DNA of 64,000 nucleotides, taken from the NCBI GenBank assembly GCA_029962745.1, contig CM057153.1:38593667-38657666 (forward strand), given 5' to 3'. Made by a program: the position numbers and the translations under genes. The notes below the pieces were generated by a model. It was not told the origin of the DNA. It did not search any database and worked only from the letters and a program-made list of their open reading frames with translations. Shown here one piece after another: positions 26,449-39,155 of this stretch; the first letter of the stretch is position 1, and the number at the start of each line of letters is the position of its first letter. Origin of the DNA: Echinometra lucunter. Its lineage: Eukaryota; Echinodermata; Echinoidea; Camarodonta; Echinometridae.

Positions 26449-28198
26449 AAAAGGGTGGTTCTTTCCATGTCTTCCCGATCCTCAGTACCCCTTTCTCTTG
26501 TCACGCTAGACAAAAGTTTATTTGACTTAATAAGGCTGTCTACCTATTGTCCCTGCCTAGAATACTATCTAATGACCATTTGTTTGCTTAAACGCATGTC
26601 CAAAAGGAAACTGGGGATCCTTTCAACATACCTGACATTAGAACAAGTTTAAACAGGGCACTGGAAGGAGGATAAATCACTGATTGCCAGGATGTGTTGC
26701 TTAGCAACCTTATGCCACGTGCAGACGCTTCAGAGAAGGTCTTTTTGATGAGGCGTATACATGAAATCCTTTCATCACATTACAAATGCATTTTATACAT
26801 TTGTGTATTTCATATTTTGTTGGTATTTCATTTAGGTAAATTAAAACATAAATAGAAAAAGACTATCTTCGATTTAAAATCATTGACGTTATGTTTTCGC
26901 CATCTATATCTCATTTAAAAAGTTCGTTCTCTGTTTCATACACGTTATATTCATATTCATGTTTTGCTGAAAGAGTAATGATGATAATGTTTCCGCCATC
27001 CGTCGTATTAACATAGATATTTTTATGCTTTGCCATGTATATTATATTTCACTTATGTTCAGGTTTGCTATGGAAATAAACACAAACAAACAGCCTGAAC
27101 AAAAATAATGGTATAGGCATGCATTTCTATTTTAGGTAAAGAATGGCAGCTTACATGTCAAAAGGGAAGTTATAACTGTCAATGAGGGCAAGAAACAAAA
27201 CCCTTTAAAAATAAGTACAGGCTGGTCTTACTCGAAGATCTGCTTTTTCCTCAGAGCTCTGCTATGAGGAATCATATATTGGTCATCAGAATCACATCTA
27301 CAGAGCCTTTTCCTGAACATGCTGAAAAGTCTTTACATTACAATGAATATCAAGTGTGCGTGTGTGTATGTATTTGTCACCTTTTAAAAAAAATAACCTT
27401 AAAAAAATACCTTTATTCAGTTGCCTCCTTTGCATTTGCATCCATCTATCCTATTCTCAGAACTTATTTGTAACTTTACACATGATTTCATTACAGGTCC
27501 TCGTCACGGTACAGACAGAGGGAGAGAGGGAGGGGGAGGGAGAGAATGTAAACAAATGATGTCACTAGGAGTTGAGACTAACCTTAGGTCGATACACGCG
27601 GAAGGCTATCGACAGGGTCTTTATTGGAAGAAACTGTTCTATTGTTGTTAGTGTTGTGGCTTCAAATCACCTCTATTCTTTACCCATCACTACCAAGTGT
27701 CATTCAAACAAACTTCCCCTTTAAAACCAGGAACACTGAAGATAAGGGATTTAAGCACTCTAAGCAGATTATTATGATTATGATGATGGTCCTATTTTAA
27801 TCCGAATGCTCCCATTATCAAGAGGTGGCGGACACGGCAATACATACAACCGACAAGGTGTAAGAACATGATAACAAGAAAATGACAGGTTAGGTTTTCC
27901 GAGTTTTTCAATAGAACTTGAAATGAGTCTGATAGAAAACTGAACAACATTAGCAGCAATGGTCAAAGAACAAAAAACAAAGACAAGGCCTTTATGCATC
28001 AAATGCAAGATACCTCTTATGATAGCTAAATTACCAAACTGACATGGCTGCTAGACTTGAGAAAAATTGTTATTTAGCTGTAGACGTTGAATGATAGTGG
28101 GGAGATTTATTCTAAATTTTCATCACAAAAACCTCATAATAATAAGCGTTAAACATGTAAATATACAATTGTTATCATAACGCTCATTCTACATAAGG

Positions 28199-28260
28199 TA
28201 ATAATAATAATAATAATAATAATGAACAGTTTTTATATAGCGCATAACACATTACGTCTG
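28199..28260. repeat. (TAA)n with ATATAGCGC flank, retroelement-tail-like
   Basis: TAA repeats followed by GAACAGTTTTTATATAGCGC. A (TAA)n array next to a TATAGCGC motif is a layout I associate with dispersed repeats of marine invertebrates. Confidence 0.5.
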
Positions 28261-28494
28261 TATGTAACTATGAGCAGGTACACGTTGGTTTATTGCATTT
28301 CTGTTTTGTCAGTTCATTTCAAGCCTTGACAACATGACGAATACTTGAAATGTAAACATAGCATACTCCTTGGAACCAGAAAACAAAAAACAAACAAACA
28401 AACAAAAACAAACAAAAAATTAGAGGAATGGTCTCAGGACTCACATCCTTTCACTTCTCATATTATATTATATCCGTCATCGTAAGAATCTCTG

Positions 28495-28690
28495 AAATTG
28501 ATTGGTCCAATGCGCATCATGTCATAAAATACAATTCCCACCAGATTCATGCAAATTAGCAAATTTGCGATGGAGGGTAACATCTGACGTCACGAGCGGT
28601 TAATTACTATTCACGGATACTATATACGGCGTATGACATCACACTCAAAAAGTGCGCACTAGATTGTGACGACATTAATTTGCGCGTGTC
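28495..28690. promoter_or_regulatory. Putative cis-regulatory module (octamer, CRE, homeodomain motifs)
   Basis: Within about 190 bp lie ATTGGTCCAAT (CCAAT-type palindrome), ATGCAAAT at 28549-28556 (a perfect POU octamer), TGACGTCA at 28585-28592 (a perfect CRE) and TTAATTA (homeodomain core). It is about 9 kb upstream of the frizzled start. Conservation cannot be judged here. Confidence 0.35.
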
Positions 28691-30680
28691 TATTGTTTTA
28701 GGTGCCAAAGAGTGATGATGATGATGTCATCATTTTCTATGTTATCAAGAATCTAGATGTAGAATCTCTGGTTTTAAGAGTGCAGATTCTGCTCTTTTAC
28801 TAAAGATGACAGATATAAACCAAATATATGTCTGATTGAATCGGATGGAAACTGAAGAATTACAGACCCCTGCTTAACCACCCCCCCCCCCAAAAAAAAA
28901 AAATTGCCTAAAAGGGGCATAGAAACAAGCAAGAAAACATGCAGTATTTGAAAATAATTACAGTCTTTACAATTATTAAGTTTCTCTCATTCTGGATAGA
29001 ATGGGACTCGAATTATATTTTCTTTTATTCGTGAAAATCGTGAAAATTTCAAGCCAAATTAATCAACGTTGTTTTAAAAGAATTATGTTACACAAAATTA
29101 TTACTTTAAAAAATTAAAATTAGATGGTCTCAAAAGCGCTATAATATAATGAATAGCACGGACCTGCATCATTACATCTATATAGCTTTATTCAAACAAA
29201 ATAATTTATTTTATTGTTCGCCCATATAAACACAAAATAATCCAAACATGCTATCATGTTCAAACTACATGTCACCTTTGCTATCAGTGGTCAAATACGA
29301 GGGAATTACAACAATCGTATATGCGATTCGTTGACATGTGATCAGTGACAAGCAATAAAAGTGTCAGCGTTAACAGAAACAGGCAATGTTATTCGCAGTT
29401 AAAATGAAAGAAAGAAGTCGTAAAATCATATTTATGATACTTGTCATCTGTGAATTATGGAATGCTTTCAGCACGTCCATTTTGATGGATAGCTTGATCA
29501 TGTTGATGGGGCCTGGCACAGATAGGGAAGGGAAGAATATCATAATTATAGTGAAAAGAAAGCATCGAGATAACGGAGGGGCAAAATAGCTTGGACGTAA
29601 ATTAAGTCGAAAAATCATGAAGATAGTATTGAAATATTTCGTTGTGAATGGCAAAAGATGTTTTGTTTTACATACTCGTATAGTTAGTTGTTAATTTTAA
29701 AAGAAGAATCTGTTTTCAAAGCTATTACATGTATTGACTCCTCCCGTTACCTCAAATCTCTTCCAGGTTTATCCCTCTCTCTCTCCTCTCCACTCTCTGC
29801 CCCTCTCTCTCTCTCTATCTAGGTATCTATCTCTCTAGTCTATTCTGTCACACACAGTCTGCCTCTATTTCCCTCTCTCGCCTTTTCCGTTCTATTTTTA
29901 TCATCCACTACCTATCTCTTAAACCTCATTTTGTTGGGTTTATATTTATCTCTTTAGTTTTCCGTTGTCTAAGCTTTTCCTGGTACCTGCTGAGTCTCTC
30001 CTAATAAAGGCCATCCAGTTTCTTCCCCTTCTCACAATTTCTTCCTGTTCCTCACCTCTTTCAAGCAATTTCTTGGATGTTTAAGCCGAATGTCACTCAT
30101 AACATTCGTGTTTTCTTGACACACATTTAGGGAAACAAACAATCATGAAGAAAATCCCCAAGCGAATTCCAACTATGTGCGCTCCATGAGAACCAACTTC
30201 CAGAAGTCGTACTGTCGGAATTTCGGTCACCGAGTACAAAATAATGGTTGCAGATCTGTTTTTCAGTAAAAATATAAAAGCGGACAAACGTGGGAGTGTA
30301 GTTTACAGTTCAACCCTACGAATATAAAGTGTTACCCTCTTGAATTCAGTTTCCCTCGTGAAAATGGGGCGAATTGTTATTATTTCCTAGATATTAAAGA
30401 GAGAAACAGGTTTTCCCTGTGGATGTTGGCGGAATAATTACAACTTTTACCCACGATACTAGGTTTGGAAAATTTCATTTGTGACATGTTTGATGCAAGG
30501 CCTGTATTTTTCTGTGGGACCTCTTATGTCACGTGAATTTGTTGGCATCACCGTGTAAAACATCATAGCCCTAGATGCATGTCATCGATGAATAACGAGG
30601 AATGCTTCAACTTTTTCTGAATATGCTGAAAGCGCAAAGGAGAGTGGTAGAGAGGGTAGATAAGGCGAAAGACAAGACCC

Positions 30681-30683
<3 letters not shown>

Positions 30684-30731
<48 letters not shown>

Positions 30732-30745
30732 GGGGGAGGGGCACA
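30684..30745. repeat. (AG)n microsatellite with G-rich end
   Basis: AG array of about 45 bases, then GGAGGGGGGAGGGG. Confidence 0.9.
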
Positions 30746-31216
30746 GCGATATCACTGGTGGGAAGGGAAAAGACTAGATTGCTCATGAAAAATCAGTATT
30801 TTGTGTGGGGGGGGGGGGGCTTGACGGAGGCAGATAAATACAATCTTAAGCCACAGATTAGATGAATAAAAGTGAAATGGCAATTGGAGCTTGAAGAGAG
30901 ACTAAGTTAATATTTACCCTATGGGAGTTAGTTAGTGTCAGGAGGAGGGTAACCCCAAGCCGATGACGGATGGCTTGTATACAGCCGACCTCATTTTCAG
31001 GGTAGACAGTCGTCATTATTATTCCATCTTTGCTTGAAGTCGTGAACTTCAGGATTCCAGAGTTTGGCATAATACTACTCAACATGCACAAGGACAAGGG
31101 CAAATGAACAGGCCCATGCACACTCACCATATACATGGATATTCAGTTTTGCATGATGTTATGCCACATAGGCCTACATACATTCTATGTAATCTTCATG
31201 AGAATTCCCACAATTA

Positions 31217-31360
31217 GATTCAAGTTCAAGTTCAAGTTCAAGTTCAATTAATTTCTATTTCCAACAAAAACAAATCATAACAATTGGGGGAGAAATCAAA
31301 CATAATGTTTGTAGAATAATGATACAATTTACAATGCTTGAATTATAAAACAAAGGATAT
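31217..31360 (-). mobile_element. Non-LTR retroelement 3' tail, (TTGAAC)n type
   Basis: Five TTCAAG hexamers (TTGAAC-type on the minus strand) next to AATTAATTTCTATTTCCAAC resemble the reversed 3' end of a non-LTR retrotransposon. No coding part remains. Confidence 0.4.
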
Positions 31361-31689
31361 ACGAGCAATGTACCAATACAGTATAACTAGTATGTTTGGT
31401 TTATTTTTTATATAGATTATTTATTTCGATTTTGTTTATTAGATCATAATGGACAGAAAGTGAATGAAATTTCACATGCGAAACACTTAATTCACTTTTT
31501 TTTTCTTTGAATAATTACAATAGTGCATATTTTACCACTGCAAAGGTCTAGAAATCCGTAAGCAACTGAGGCCACCGTCCCTTGTCAAACTGACATCCAT
31601 GATGCCTTACAATGAATCCCTCGCTATTCGCAGATCTAGGCTTTGGAAACTCATAATTATATTTACTACTGTTTTTGTTAGTACTTTTA

Positions 31690-31823
31690 TATGAATTTGA
31701 CGCTAAAATCATGTATGCATATGTCCAGAATCATTCAAAGAATTATTTGTACGTCCGATGTATCTTTATTTTTTGTACATGGCCAATAAATTTGAATTGA
31801 ACTGAAATGAACTGAATTGAAAT
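31690..31823 (+). mobile_element. Non-LTR retroelement 3' tail
   Basis: GTACATGGCCAATAAATTTG, with a poly(A)-type signal at 31785-31790, is followed by a TTGAACTGAA-type tail and then poly(G). It faces away from the tail at 31217, so the two 3' ends are tail-out relative to each other. Confidence 0.4.
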
Positions 31824-31917
31824 GGGGGGGGGGGGGATATAGAGATCAGGAGAACTCAGTTTTTACGCACCCTTCCTGATCATTCAATGCTCATGTTCCT
31901 GTACATTCTCTCTTAGT

Positions 31918-32005
31918 CTCTTTCTCTCTCTCTCTCTCCCTCTTTCTCTCTCTCTCTTTCTCTCCCTCTTTTTTTTCTCTCTCTCTCTTTCTCGCTTTCT
32001 CTTCC
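31918..32005. repeat. (CT)n tract
   Basis: CT and CTTT repeats with a short poly(T) interruption. Confidence 0.85.
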
Positions 32006-32009
32006 AAGT

Positions 32010-34960
32010 TCCATACCCGAAACTCATGCGGAAGTTTTTCCACATGTGCGCCAAATTACCCAAGAATTCCTATTGCGTTTCCGTTGGAATCCTAATCATT
32101 AAGTTTTCTCTCGAAGATGTGAAATTGTTGCTCGCACTATGAAGCTGTGTGCTTGCAGCTTCAACCAAGCAGAGTTATTGAAGATTGAATGTCAATCAAA
32201 GTACACCACCTCGACCCCAACTCACCCTAAAGCAGCATGATACTAATAACAAATATACACGATAATGACAATAATAATCGTTATACGTTGGTGATTGAGT
32301 ACAAGGTGTCTCACAAGGAAAAAAACAAACCTTTATTTTCAAAATGATAGAAACTATAATTTGAAGAGTGTATTTCAAGACTTCGGAATCGTTACAGGAA
32401 TGATTACGATTATCAGTCGTTGCCAATCGGAAGAAAATTCTCTCAATGTAAAAGAAAAGAATTTTAAATGTTTCGCTCATTCACTGCACCACTGGAGATG
32501 AGATTGAAGTCCTTTCTTGTCTAATTTGAAAAGTGTTGCATCAAACGTCACTGGACTATAAACTTGCCTCAAACTCAAGGGTGGCGCTACAGGGAGGGTG
32601 GACCGCCCCTCTGAATTTTCAAGTGATCCCACCCCCCCCCCCCCAAAAAAAAAAGAGGAAAAAAGAGGAGAAAAGGAAGAAAAAGAGGAGGTGGAAGAAA
32701 GAAGAGTACGGGGGAAAGAGAGGGCTGGGTCATGCAACTATAACACCCCTATTTTTTTTTCATTTAAAACGTACATATATTTACCTGTGGGTCATCTTGC
32801 CCCCCCCCCATCAAAATACCCTAGCGCCGCCCCTGTTGAAACTAACCATTATCATGATTATGACCTTGCCCATCACCATTTGAAAAGAAGGGAAATGTTC
32901 ATTAAAATTAGAGAGATATTTTTTTTTCGAAAAGGGGAACTTCAGAATTTCGCTTACGAGTGTTCACTATAAATGTGTGTTATCTTGATGACTGTTCCGA
33001 GGAATATTCTTTGTCACGTTTTGACCATTATCCTGTCACTATGCATTATATTTCTACCATTCATTCAAACATGTTAGCCTCCGATCTCTTTCTTTCTGAT
33101 TTAGTGGAGGAGTAAGGGACAAGTTTGTTGTTCGTTGCGTTTCATTACATCTCACTGCCTTCCAACTGAAATTCATTACCTTGGTATTAAGAAAGTTGTA
33201 TTGCGGTTAATTGGATACAAGAACAGACCAATAGAAACGTTGAAAAGAATCATAAACTGAAAAATGTAGCTCATTTTTTTCTTTCCTCCTCCATTCAAAG
33301 GACCTAGTTCTCCGTGGTCGCCCAGTATCGGTTGTGATTTACATGTTTTTTTTTAAATATGCACTCCTGCTAGCAAAGCATACTCTTATGTGCAGAAACA
33401 AGTCAGCATTTAATAGAACGTGAAATGAGAATAAGGGTGTTTTTCATTTTAAAAAAGTTTTTCCTGCATGTTCACTCGAAATATTAACACAAAATTCCAT
33501 CGTAGCTAGTTTCTGAAGTATTAGGCCATTCGCTGGGAAAATGTTGGCAGAATTTTACGGACAGCAATGGCGTATAATATTATTCTGGATATCATGTTCA
33601 GTTTCATTAGTGTATATCCCTCTACACCCTTTAAAACAAGAAACTAAATGAAGAAAAAATGTAAGGGAGAGAGAGAGAGGAGGAAGAGAGAAAGAGAAAG
33701 AGAAAGAAAGGGGCGAGAAAAAAAAAGAAAAAGGGAAGGATCTTGAAATTCATACGTCCCAAGGTTGCAACCTCCTTACAGATAATTGTGCTAGAACTTG
33801 ACAAACACAAACGGGATTGTTTCGGTTCAAAGGGATGTTATTTCTTCTCAAGCCTAAAAATATTGACAGGGGCTACCTCACTATAATATTTAGTATATAA
33901 TGAAATCTATCGAGGCGGGAGGATTTTGTCAAAACAAATTCGAAAGACCTTTCATGTCTTCTCGGTAAAGGCTCAAATTCTAAATACCTTGGTTTCCATA
34001 CAGTTTAGTGGTGAATTTATGCAAGTGGTTCGTTCAACGGTTTTAGCAGCTTTAACGATTATGCACAGAATATAATATACATTTATATTTTTGTCACCGT
34101 CGCATAAACCAAACCTGAAATACACAACTGACCCCCAATTAGGTCTTACCTATTGATTTTAATGTGGACTTACATTAATGAAAATAATGATGATATTTGA
34201 CATTGGCAATAACTGTTATTTTGTTGTGCTTTTACAAGCACATAACAAAAACTGCATGGTTTGAAATAAGTATAATGAGGGCATGTCGTAGGGCTAAAAT
34301 GACCAACTTCAGAGGTATCTTGATAAATGAGAACAAGAAATTGCACGTGTAAAACATTCAAATAAGTGTTTACTAAGAGAGAAATTCTACAAATGAAGAG
34401 AGTTAATGAAATGCATACTGTTCGGTCAGTTCGATGACATTAATATTGCCCTTTCTCTTTTCACTCCTTTTTCACTCCTTTTACTTGTGGATTTATTTCT
34501 GTTCTTTACTTATTAGTATAGATTGAACTCGTTTCTAACATATTGCCACACTCCTTTCTTAAGCCCATCCAAAACATACACCATTCACCTTAATATCACA
34601 TCGATATAAAATAAGCAGATTTTCTTCCGACTTATTGGTTCTTAACTCGATTGAAGAAGAAACGAAAATACCCTAACAGTAGTTTCTGAGACACGGACCG
34701 CCCTCCCTATAAAGTACAACAATACAGTCTTGATTATAAAGTTAAAGAAACACTATGCGATTGAGCAAATAAAAGCAATGGCCAAGGTTTAAACGAACAA
34801 TTGAGGGAGAAGAAAGAAATCTTTTTTTTCCTCATGCTCCTACCAACCCCTCTCCTGAAACACACTCTCTTCCACGAATGTCTTGTAGTACACAGGATAC
34901 ACACATCATCCTCCGAGAGGTGTGTGTTCAGGGGAGGGTAGTCACTGCTAGTCTAAATGC
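32010..34960. other. Non-coding interval, no gene recognised
   Basis: Contains poly(C)/poly(A)/GA low-complexity sequence at 32630-32720 and a GA-rich patch near 33665-33735. CTAGCGCCGCCCCTG at 32821 resembles transposon-edge sequences seen at 57.2 kb. No splice-bounded exon convinces me. Confidence 0.5.
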
Positions 34961-35045
34961 GAAGGCTTGTATTCATTGGCTGGTGAAATAACGAACTCGG
35001 GGGAGTTATGTGGTTAATTAATGCAGCTCATTGATTATTCCCTCC
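34900..35045. promoter_or_regulatory. Putative cis-regulatory segment upstream of frizzled 5/8
   Basis: A GC-balanced patch carries ATTCATTGGCTGG (CCAAT type) and GTTAATTAATG (homeodomain type) within 80 bp, about 2.5 kb upstream of the frizzled start. Suggestive only. Confidence 0.25.
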
Positions 35046-35699
35046 CTTTAACTGTTGTAGAAAAAAAATTATGTTTAATATTAACAGTACTGGAAAGATA
35101 TTCAATGGCTTGGTATGGCCTTCGTGTTTTTTTTAATATATGAGACCTATATACCCATAATAAAGAAAAAAAAAAACAGTGTATAAAATTATTGTTATTC
35201 GTTATCATTCACTTGGTATTTCAAGTATACCACAATTGTGACAAAGGTGACTGGAATAGAAATAAGGAATTTCACATTCCTATGACCGTTATGGCCACTG
35301 AGCATTTCCCACCGACGATATTCTATGAAAATCACTGTCTTCATGAATAAAATGAATAGCCAGGGGACGACGAACGAGATTATGCTTAATGATAGATGTA
35401 ATCATTTAGATTTAAGACTGGAACTATAAAGCTCCGATAATGGCTTGATGTTTTACGGAAGCCCGCATGATCATTATAGAAAAGTCCGTGGATATTTGCA
35501 TATTGTAATCTGCATCTATCTGAAAGATAGTTTTATTGGTTTGATTTTCTCATTCCTGTAAGTGGGTAATATGGTCTACCCAGAAGTTTTTGAACTTGAG
35601 CATGATGGTTATATCATTTCAATAAAGATGTGAAGTCTATGAAATGGAAATCATCATTATTATTACAGTAGTTCTGTTAGTATCATTATCGTCATTGTA

Positions 35700-35838
35700 C
35701 TTCTTCTTCTTCTTCTTCTCCGAGTTCTCTTCATCATCATTATCATCATCATTCTCATCATCATCATCTTCTTCTTATTTTTTTTTTCCTTCTTCTAATT
35801 ATTACTATTATTGTTGTTATTATTATTATTATTATCAT

Positions 35839-35897
<59 letters not shown>

Positions 35898-36055
35898 TCA
35901 TTAGCATCGTTATCTTTATTTTTTATTATAATTATCATTCATTATCATTATCATTTTAGCAGCATTATTTCTATATTTATTTCTATTGTCATTATTATTT
36001 TATTCTTATCATCATTATTATTCTCACCACCACCACCACCATCATCATCATGGTG
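35700..36055. repeat. Trinucleotide-rich block including (TAG)n
   Basis: TTC, TCA, ATT, a pure TAG array at about 35841-35896, and CAC/TCA triplets follow one another. The frames across it are simple sequence. Confidence 0.9.
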
Positions 36056-36184
36056 TTTACCCCACATTCTTGTATAACACATGCGATATAACTTCCCTAT
36101 GATGATAGCATTCTAGCTTGCTAAGTGATCATGTATCTACTTGGAAGTTAAAATGTTTGAATGAATAGACTAAGCAGGGAGCTC

Positions 36185-36450
36185 TCTAACTTCAGCTTGT
36201 CACCGAAAGGAGGCGCTGAGCCGTGACGTCATATAACAATGCGCTAATTGGGGGGACTGTCTCGGTCTTTGATTGACGGGCAACCAGCAGCGCGCTAGTC
36301 AATGGGGACATAATGAAGTGACGAGCTTGTCACAGAGCTACGGGGTGTCACTCAGAAAGGGGATGAGGATCCTATTCATAGCCTACAACAATCGCTCAAT
36401 GAAGCCACAACTCTGACTGGAAGTCGCACAGTGCACACTGCTCAACCATC
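36185..36450 (+). promoter_or_regulatory. Probable promoter-proximal region of frizzled 5/8
   Basis: A motif-dense, GC-richer stretch about 1.1-1.3 kb before the start codon contains TGACGTCA (36224-36231, CRE), GCGCTAATTGG (homeodomain/CCAAT-like), CTTTGAT (36267-36273, TCF/LEF type) overlapping TGATTGACGG (TALE type), and TTGTCAC-type repeats. The exact transcription start is not visible. A TCF/LEF site would fit Wnt feedback on a Wnt receptor gene, which is inference. Confidence 0.4.
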
Positions 36451-37138
36451 CACCTCTCACGAGCTATATATCCATGTTTATGCTTTCATTCGGTCATCAT
36501 TTGATTTGGAGTTCGAGTGCACACATAAATCAACGTCGTCTGAAATTCAACGCGTTGGCCCGACGACTGCAGCTCGCCTACCATCAGTCATATCGTGCTC
36601 TCTCAATTATTATTATGCGAACATTATTTAGCTCAGTGAACATCCACGCTCAGCCGGGGCACACGGGGCAGCATGCTCGTTGATTTTTGGACAGGAGTAC
36701 GAGATAATTAGACTCTGCGGGTTTATATTTTCATTTTCTTCCACGTTATCTTTAGCTCTTCTCATCATTAGAAGAACCCTCGGATGACGCCAAATGGTTT
36801 CTAGCAGTGCTCTTGGAAATTGACAACCCGAGAACCTGAAAATCACAAGTGTGATAAGGGAGATATTTCAAGTATCTACACATTTGCCATAGCAGACGAT
36901 ACCACACCAGCTCGCACATTGTGAATACATGAGAAGTACAATCGCCTCATCAGTTTTGTTCGAAACAACTAGGTAGCCTATTATCATTGAGAGGAAAATC
37001 GGAAATATAGGCAAACAGTACAGAAGTGACTATTTTTTCTCTTCTTCTCCACTCTTGTACGGCTGTGTGGATTTAGTGTGGACGATTTTGCTTGTGCTAC
37101 ACATCTCGACCCCGGCTTGGAAAACAAGTTTTTGAAAG

Positions 37139-37451
37139 GTATGTGCGTTAAAGCGGACTAGTGTTTGTATAGTAAGAGGACCAATTGTGGTGGGCATGGT
37201 GAAAGTTCAGTTGGTTGAACGGGAACCTTAGCGGAGTTGAGACGAGTGGGGCTCAAGCGAATCTAAAGTAAACCCCCAATATACGGTAGCGGAATATAAG
37301 GCTTGTTTGATCAGTCAGGAGTGAGTGTTTAACCAGAGCTGGGAGCTGGTCTGTTGCAACACAAAAGGGCAAGAATACTCGGTAAACTCTCATTTTGAAA
37401 GAGCGGAGGCATACCACTAAGATCTGAGAGGGGCTCTGTTTCTTCATCGAG
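37139..37451 (+). other. Possible 5' UTR intron of frizzled 5/8
   Basis: A donor-like GAAAG|GTATGT at 37139 and an acceptor-like GTTTCTTCATCGAG|TGC ending at 37451 bracket sequence just upstream of the ATG at 37491. The coding region itself has no intron. Several in-frame stops lie upstream, so the interval is non-coding either way. Confidence 0.3.
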
Positions 37452-37490
37452 TGCATCGCAACTGTGTTAACAGTTTATCAAACCACAAAC

Positions 37491-39155
37491 ATGGCTGCCT
37501 TCGGAGTAACAATTTACCAGTCTCCTGCAGTGACAATAATCTTAATTGCTACTTTAACATCTTGTTTCAGTCTTGCGCTGAGTTATCGAGAAGCAAAATG
37601 TGAACCCATTACTGTGCCTATGTGCCGCGATATTGGCTATAATATGACTTACATGCCAAACCATTTCAACCATGATTCACAAGAAGAAGCAGGACTGGAA
37701 GTTCATCAGTTCTATCCACTGGTTGAGATCCAGTGCTCTCCAGATCTCAAATTCTTCCTTTGCAGCATGTATACTCCTATCTGTTTAGCAGACTATCACA
37801 AGCCTTTGATGGCATGCCGATCGGTTTGTGAAAGAGCGAAAGCGGGATGCGCCCCGTTGATGCGACAGTATGGATTCGCTTGGCCAGATCGCATGCAGTG
37901 TGAGAGTCTTCCGGAGTTTGGTGACCCGGAAAATCTATGCATGGATTCGAACCACACGAATTCAGGAACGAGTGCCCCAACCAACCCACCAATGACACGT
38001 CCCGGGGGTCGACGACCGCACCCACCAACCAGAAAACCGTGTGACTGTTCATGTCGTGAGCCTCTCCTCCCCGTCTCCGAATCTCATCCGTACTACAACC
38101 GCGTCTCAACTGGGGAGATCTCGAACTGTGCAACCCCTTGCAGAAGTGCCTTTTTCTCTGAGGATGAACACACATTCGCGACGTTTTGGATCGGATTGTG
38201 GTCCATATTGTGTTTCGTATCGACGCTGATGACTGTCGCAACATTCCTCATCGACATGGGACGATTTAAATACCCTGAGCGTCCAATCATCTTCCTTAGT
38301 GCCTGCTACTTCATGGTCTCACTGGGCTTCATCATCCGTCTCGTCGTCGGGCACGACCAGGTGGCATGTTCCGGTGAGTACGTCCGTGTGGGATCGACAG
38401 GTCCAGCTCTCTGCACCATCGTTTTCCTCCTCATCTATTTCTTCAGCATGTCAAGCTCTATCTGGTGGGTCATCCTTGCTTTTACTTGGTTTCTCGCCGC
38501 AGGGATGAAGTGGGGCAGTGAGGCAATCTCCAGCTATTCTCAATACTTCCATCTGGCTGCATGGCTCCTACCCAGTATCCAGTCCATCGCTGTCCTCGCT
38601 CTCAGCTCCGTTGATGGTGACTCCATCGCTGGCATCTGCTACGTAGGCAACCACGATCTCACCAAACTTCGAGGATTTGTCCTCGCACCACTCTTCATGT
38701 ACCTCATCATAGGGTGTTCATTCCTCCTCGCTGGGTTCGTCTCTCTCTTCCGCATCAGGAACGTCATCAAGCAAGGAGGTCGTAAGACGGACAAGCTTGA
38801 AAAACTCATGATCAGAATCGGCATTTTCTCCGTCCTCTACACCGTACCCGCAACCATCGTGGTCGCCATCTATATCTACGAACAGCATTCCCGACCCGAC
38901 TGGGAGCGAGGTGTTACTTGCCCATGTCTCTCAGAGCACTTACCTAAACCAGAATACTCAGTATTTATGCTCAAATATTTTATGTGCCTTGTTGTTGGAA
39001 TCACATCTGGTGTGTGGATTTGGACTGGGAAGACGCTGAGTTCGTGGCGTGGTTTCGTGAATAGGCTACTCGGGAGGAAAGCATATCCCAAGAGAGAAAG
39101 AACTTTCAACTGCAAACCAGTGATTCTTAAAACTTTACCCAATGGACAAGTGTGA
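37491..39155 (+). CDS. fz5/8: Frizzled 5/8-type Wnt receptor, intronless
   Basis: A seven-pass receptor that binds Wnt ligands at the cell surface and signals through Dishevelled. The 554-codon frame starts at ATG 37491 in a strong context (AAACATGG); a GTG nine codons upstream in the same frame is not a plausible start. A signal peptide covers about residues 1-32. The cysteine-rich domain has its ten cysteines (37, 45, 82, 91, 98, 109, 113, 120, 137, 150) and NxT sites at 51 and 154. A Pro-rich linker with CDCSC leads to seven membrane segments at about 228-254, 262-286, 304-337, 352-372, 394-420, 441-463 and 491-513. The Dishevelled-binding KTLSSW lies at 514-519. YHKPL, ERAKAGCAPLMRQYGFAWP and KTDKLEKLMIRIGIF identify the 5/8 class. 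The tail is short and ends LPNGQV, where a Ser/Thr at position -2 would be expected for a class I PDZ ligand. The lack of introns agrees with vertebrate FZD5 and FZD8. Confidence 0.97.
   Translation: MAAFGVTIYQSPAVTIILIATLTSCFSLALSYREAKCEPITVPMCRDIGYNMTYMPNHFNHDSQEEAGLEVHQFYPLVEIQCSPDLKFFLCSMYTPICLADYHKPLMACRSVCERAKAGCAPLMRQYGFAWPDRMQCESLPEFGDPENLCMDSNHTNSGTSAPTNPPMTRPGGRRPHPPTRKPCDCSCREPLLPVSESHPYYNRVSTGEISNCATPCRSAFFSEDEHTFATFWIGLWSILCFVSTLMTVATFLIDMGRFKYPERPIIFLSACYFMVSLGFIIRLVVGHDQVACSGEYVRVGSTGPALCTIVFLLIYFFSMSSSIWWVILAFTWFLAAGMKWGSEAISSYSQYFHLAAWLLPSIQSIAVLALSSVDGDSIAGICYVGNHDLTKLRGFVLAPLFMYLIIGCSFLLAGFVSLFRIRNVIKQGGRKTDKLEKLMIRIGIFSVLYTVPATIVVAIYIYEQHSRPDWERGVTCPCLSEHLPKPEYSVFMLKYFMCLVVGITSGVWIWTGKTLSSWRGFVNRLLGRKAYPKRERTFNCKPVILKTLPNGQV

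Larger units (their letters stand above)
22400..28190. other. Gene-poor interval with microsatellites
   Basis: No coding exon recognised. It holds a poly(A) run near 24770, an (AAAC)n array at about 24829-24860 and two GA/CT arrays listed separately. A CACGTG-containing patch (about 23600-23700) is GC-richer and could be regulatory. Confidence 0.5.

Noticed and set aside
30858..31136. Possible exon on the minus strand
   Set aside because: The frame is open for about 90 codons and looks partly coding, but acceptor and donor phases disagree, the donor (GTAAAT) is weak and no family is recognisable.
37464..37490. Start of frizzled 5/8 at GTG, nine codons upstream of the ATG
   Set aside because: GTG is not a normal eukaryotic start, and the ATG at 37491 has a strong context and leads directly into the signal peptide.
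37777..38244. 155-codon open frame on the minus strand
   Set aside because: It lies antisense within the frizzled 5/8 coding region and reflects that gene's codon usage. The plus-strand product is certain.
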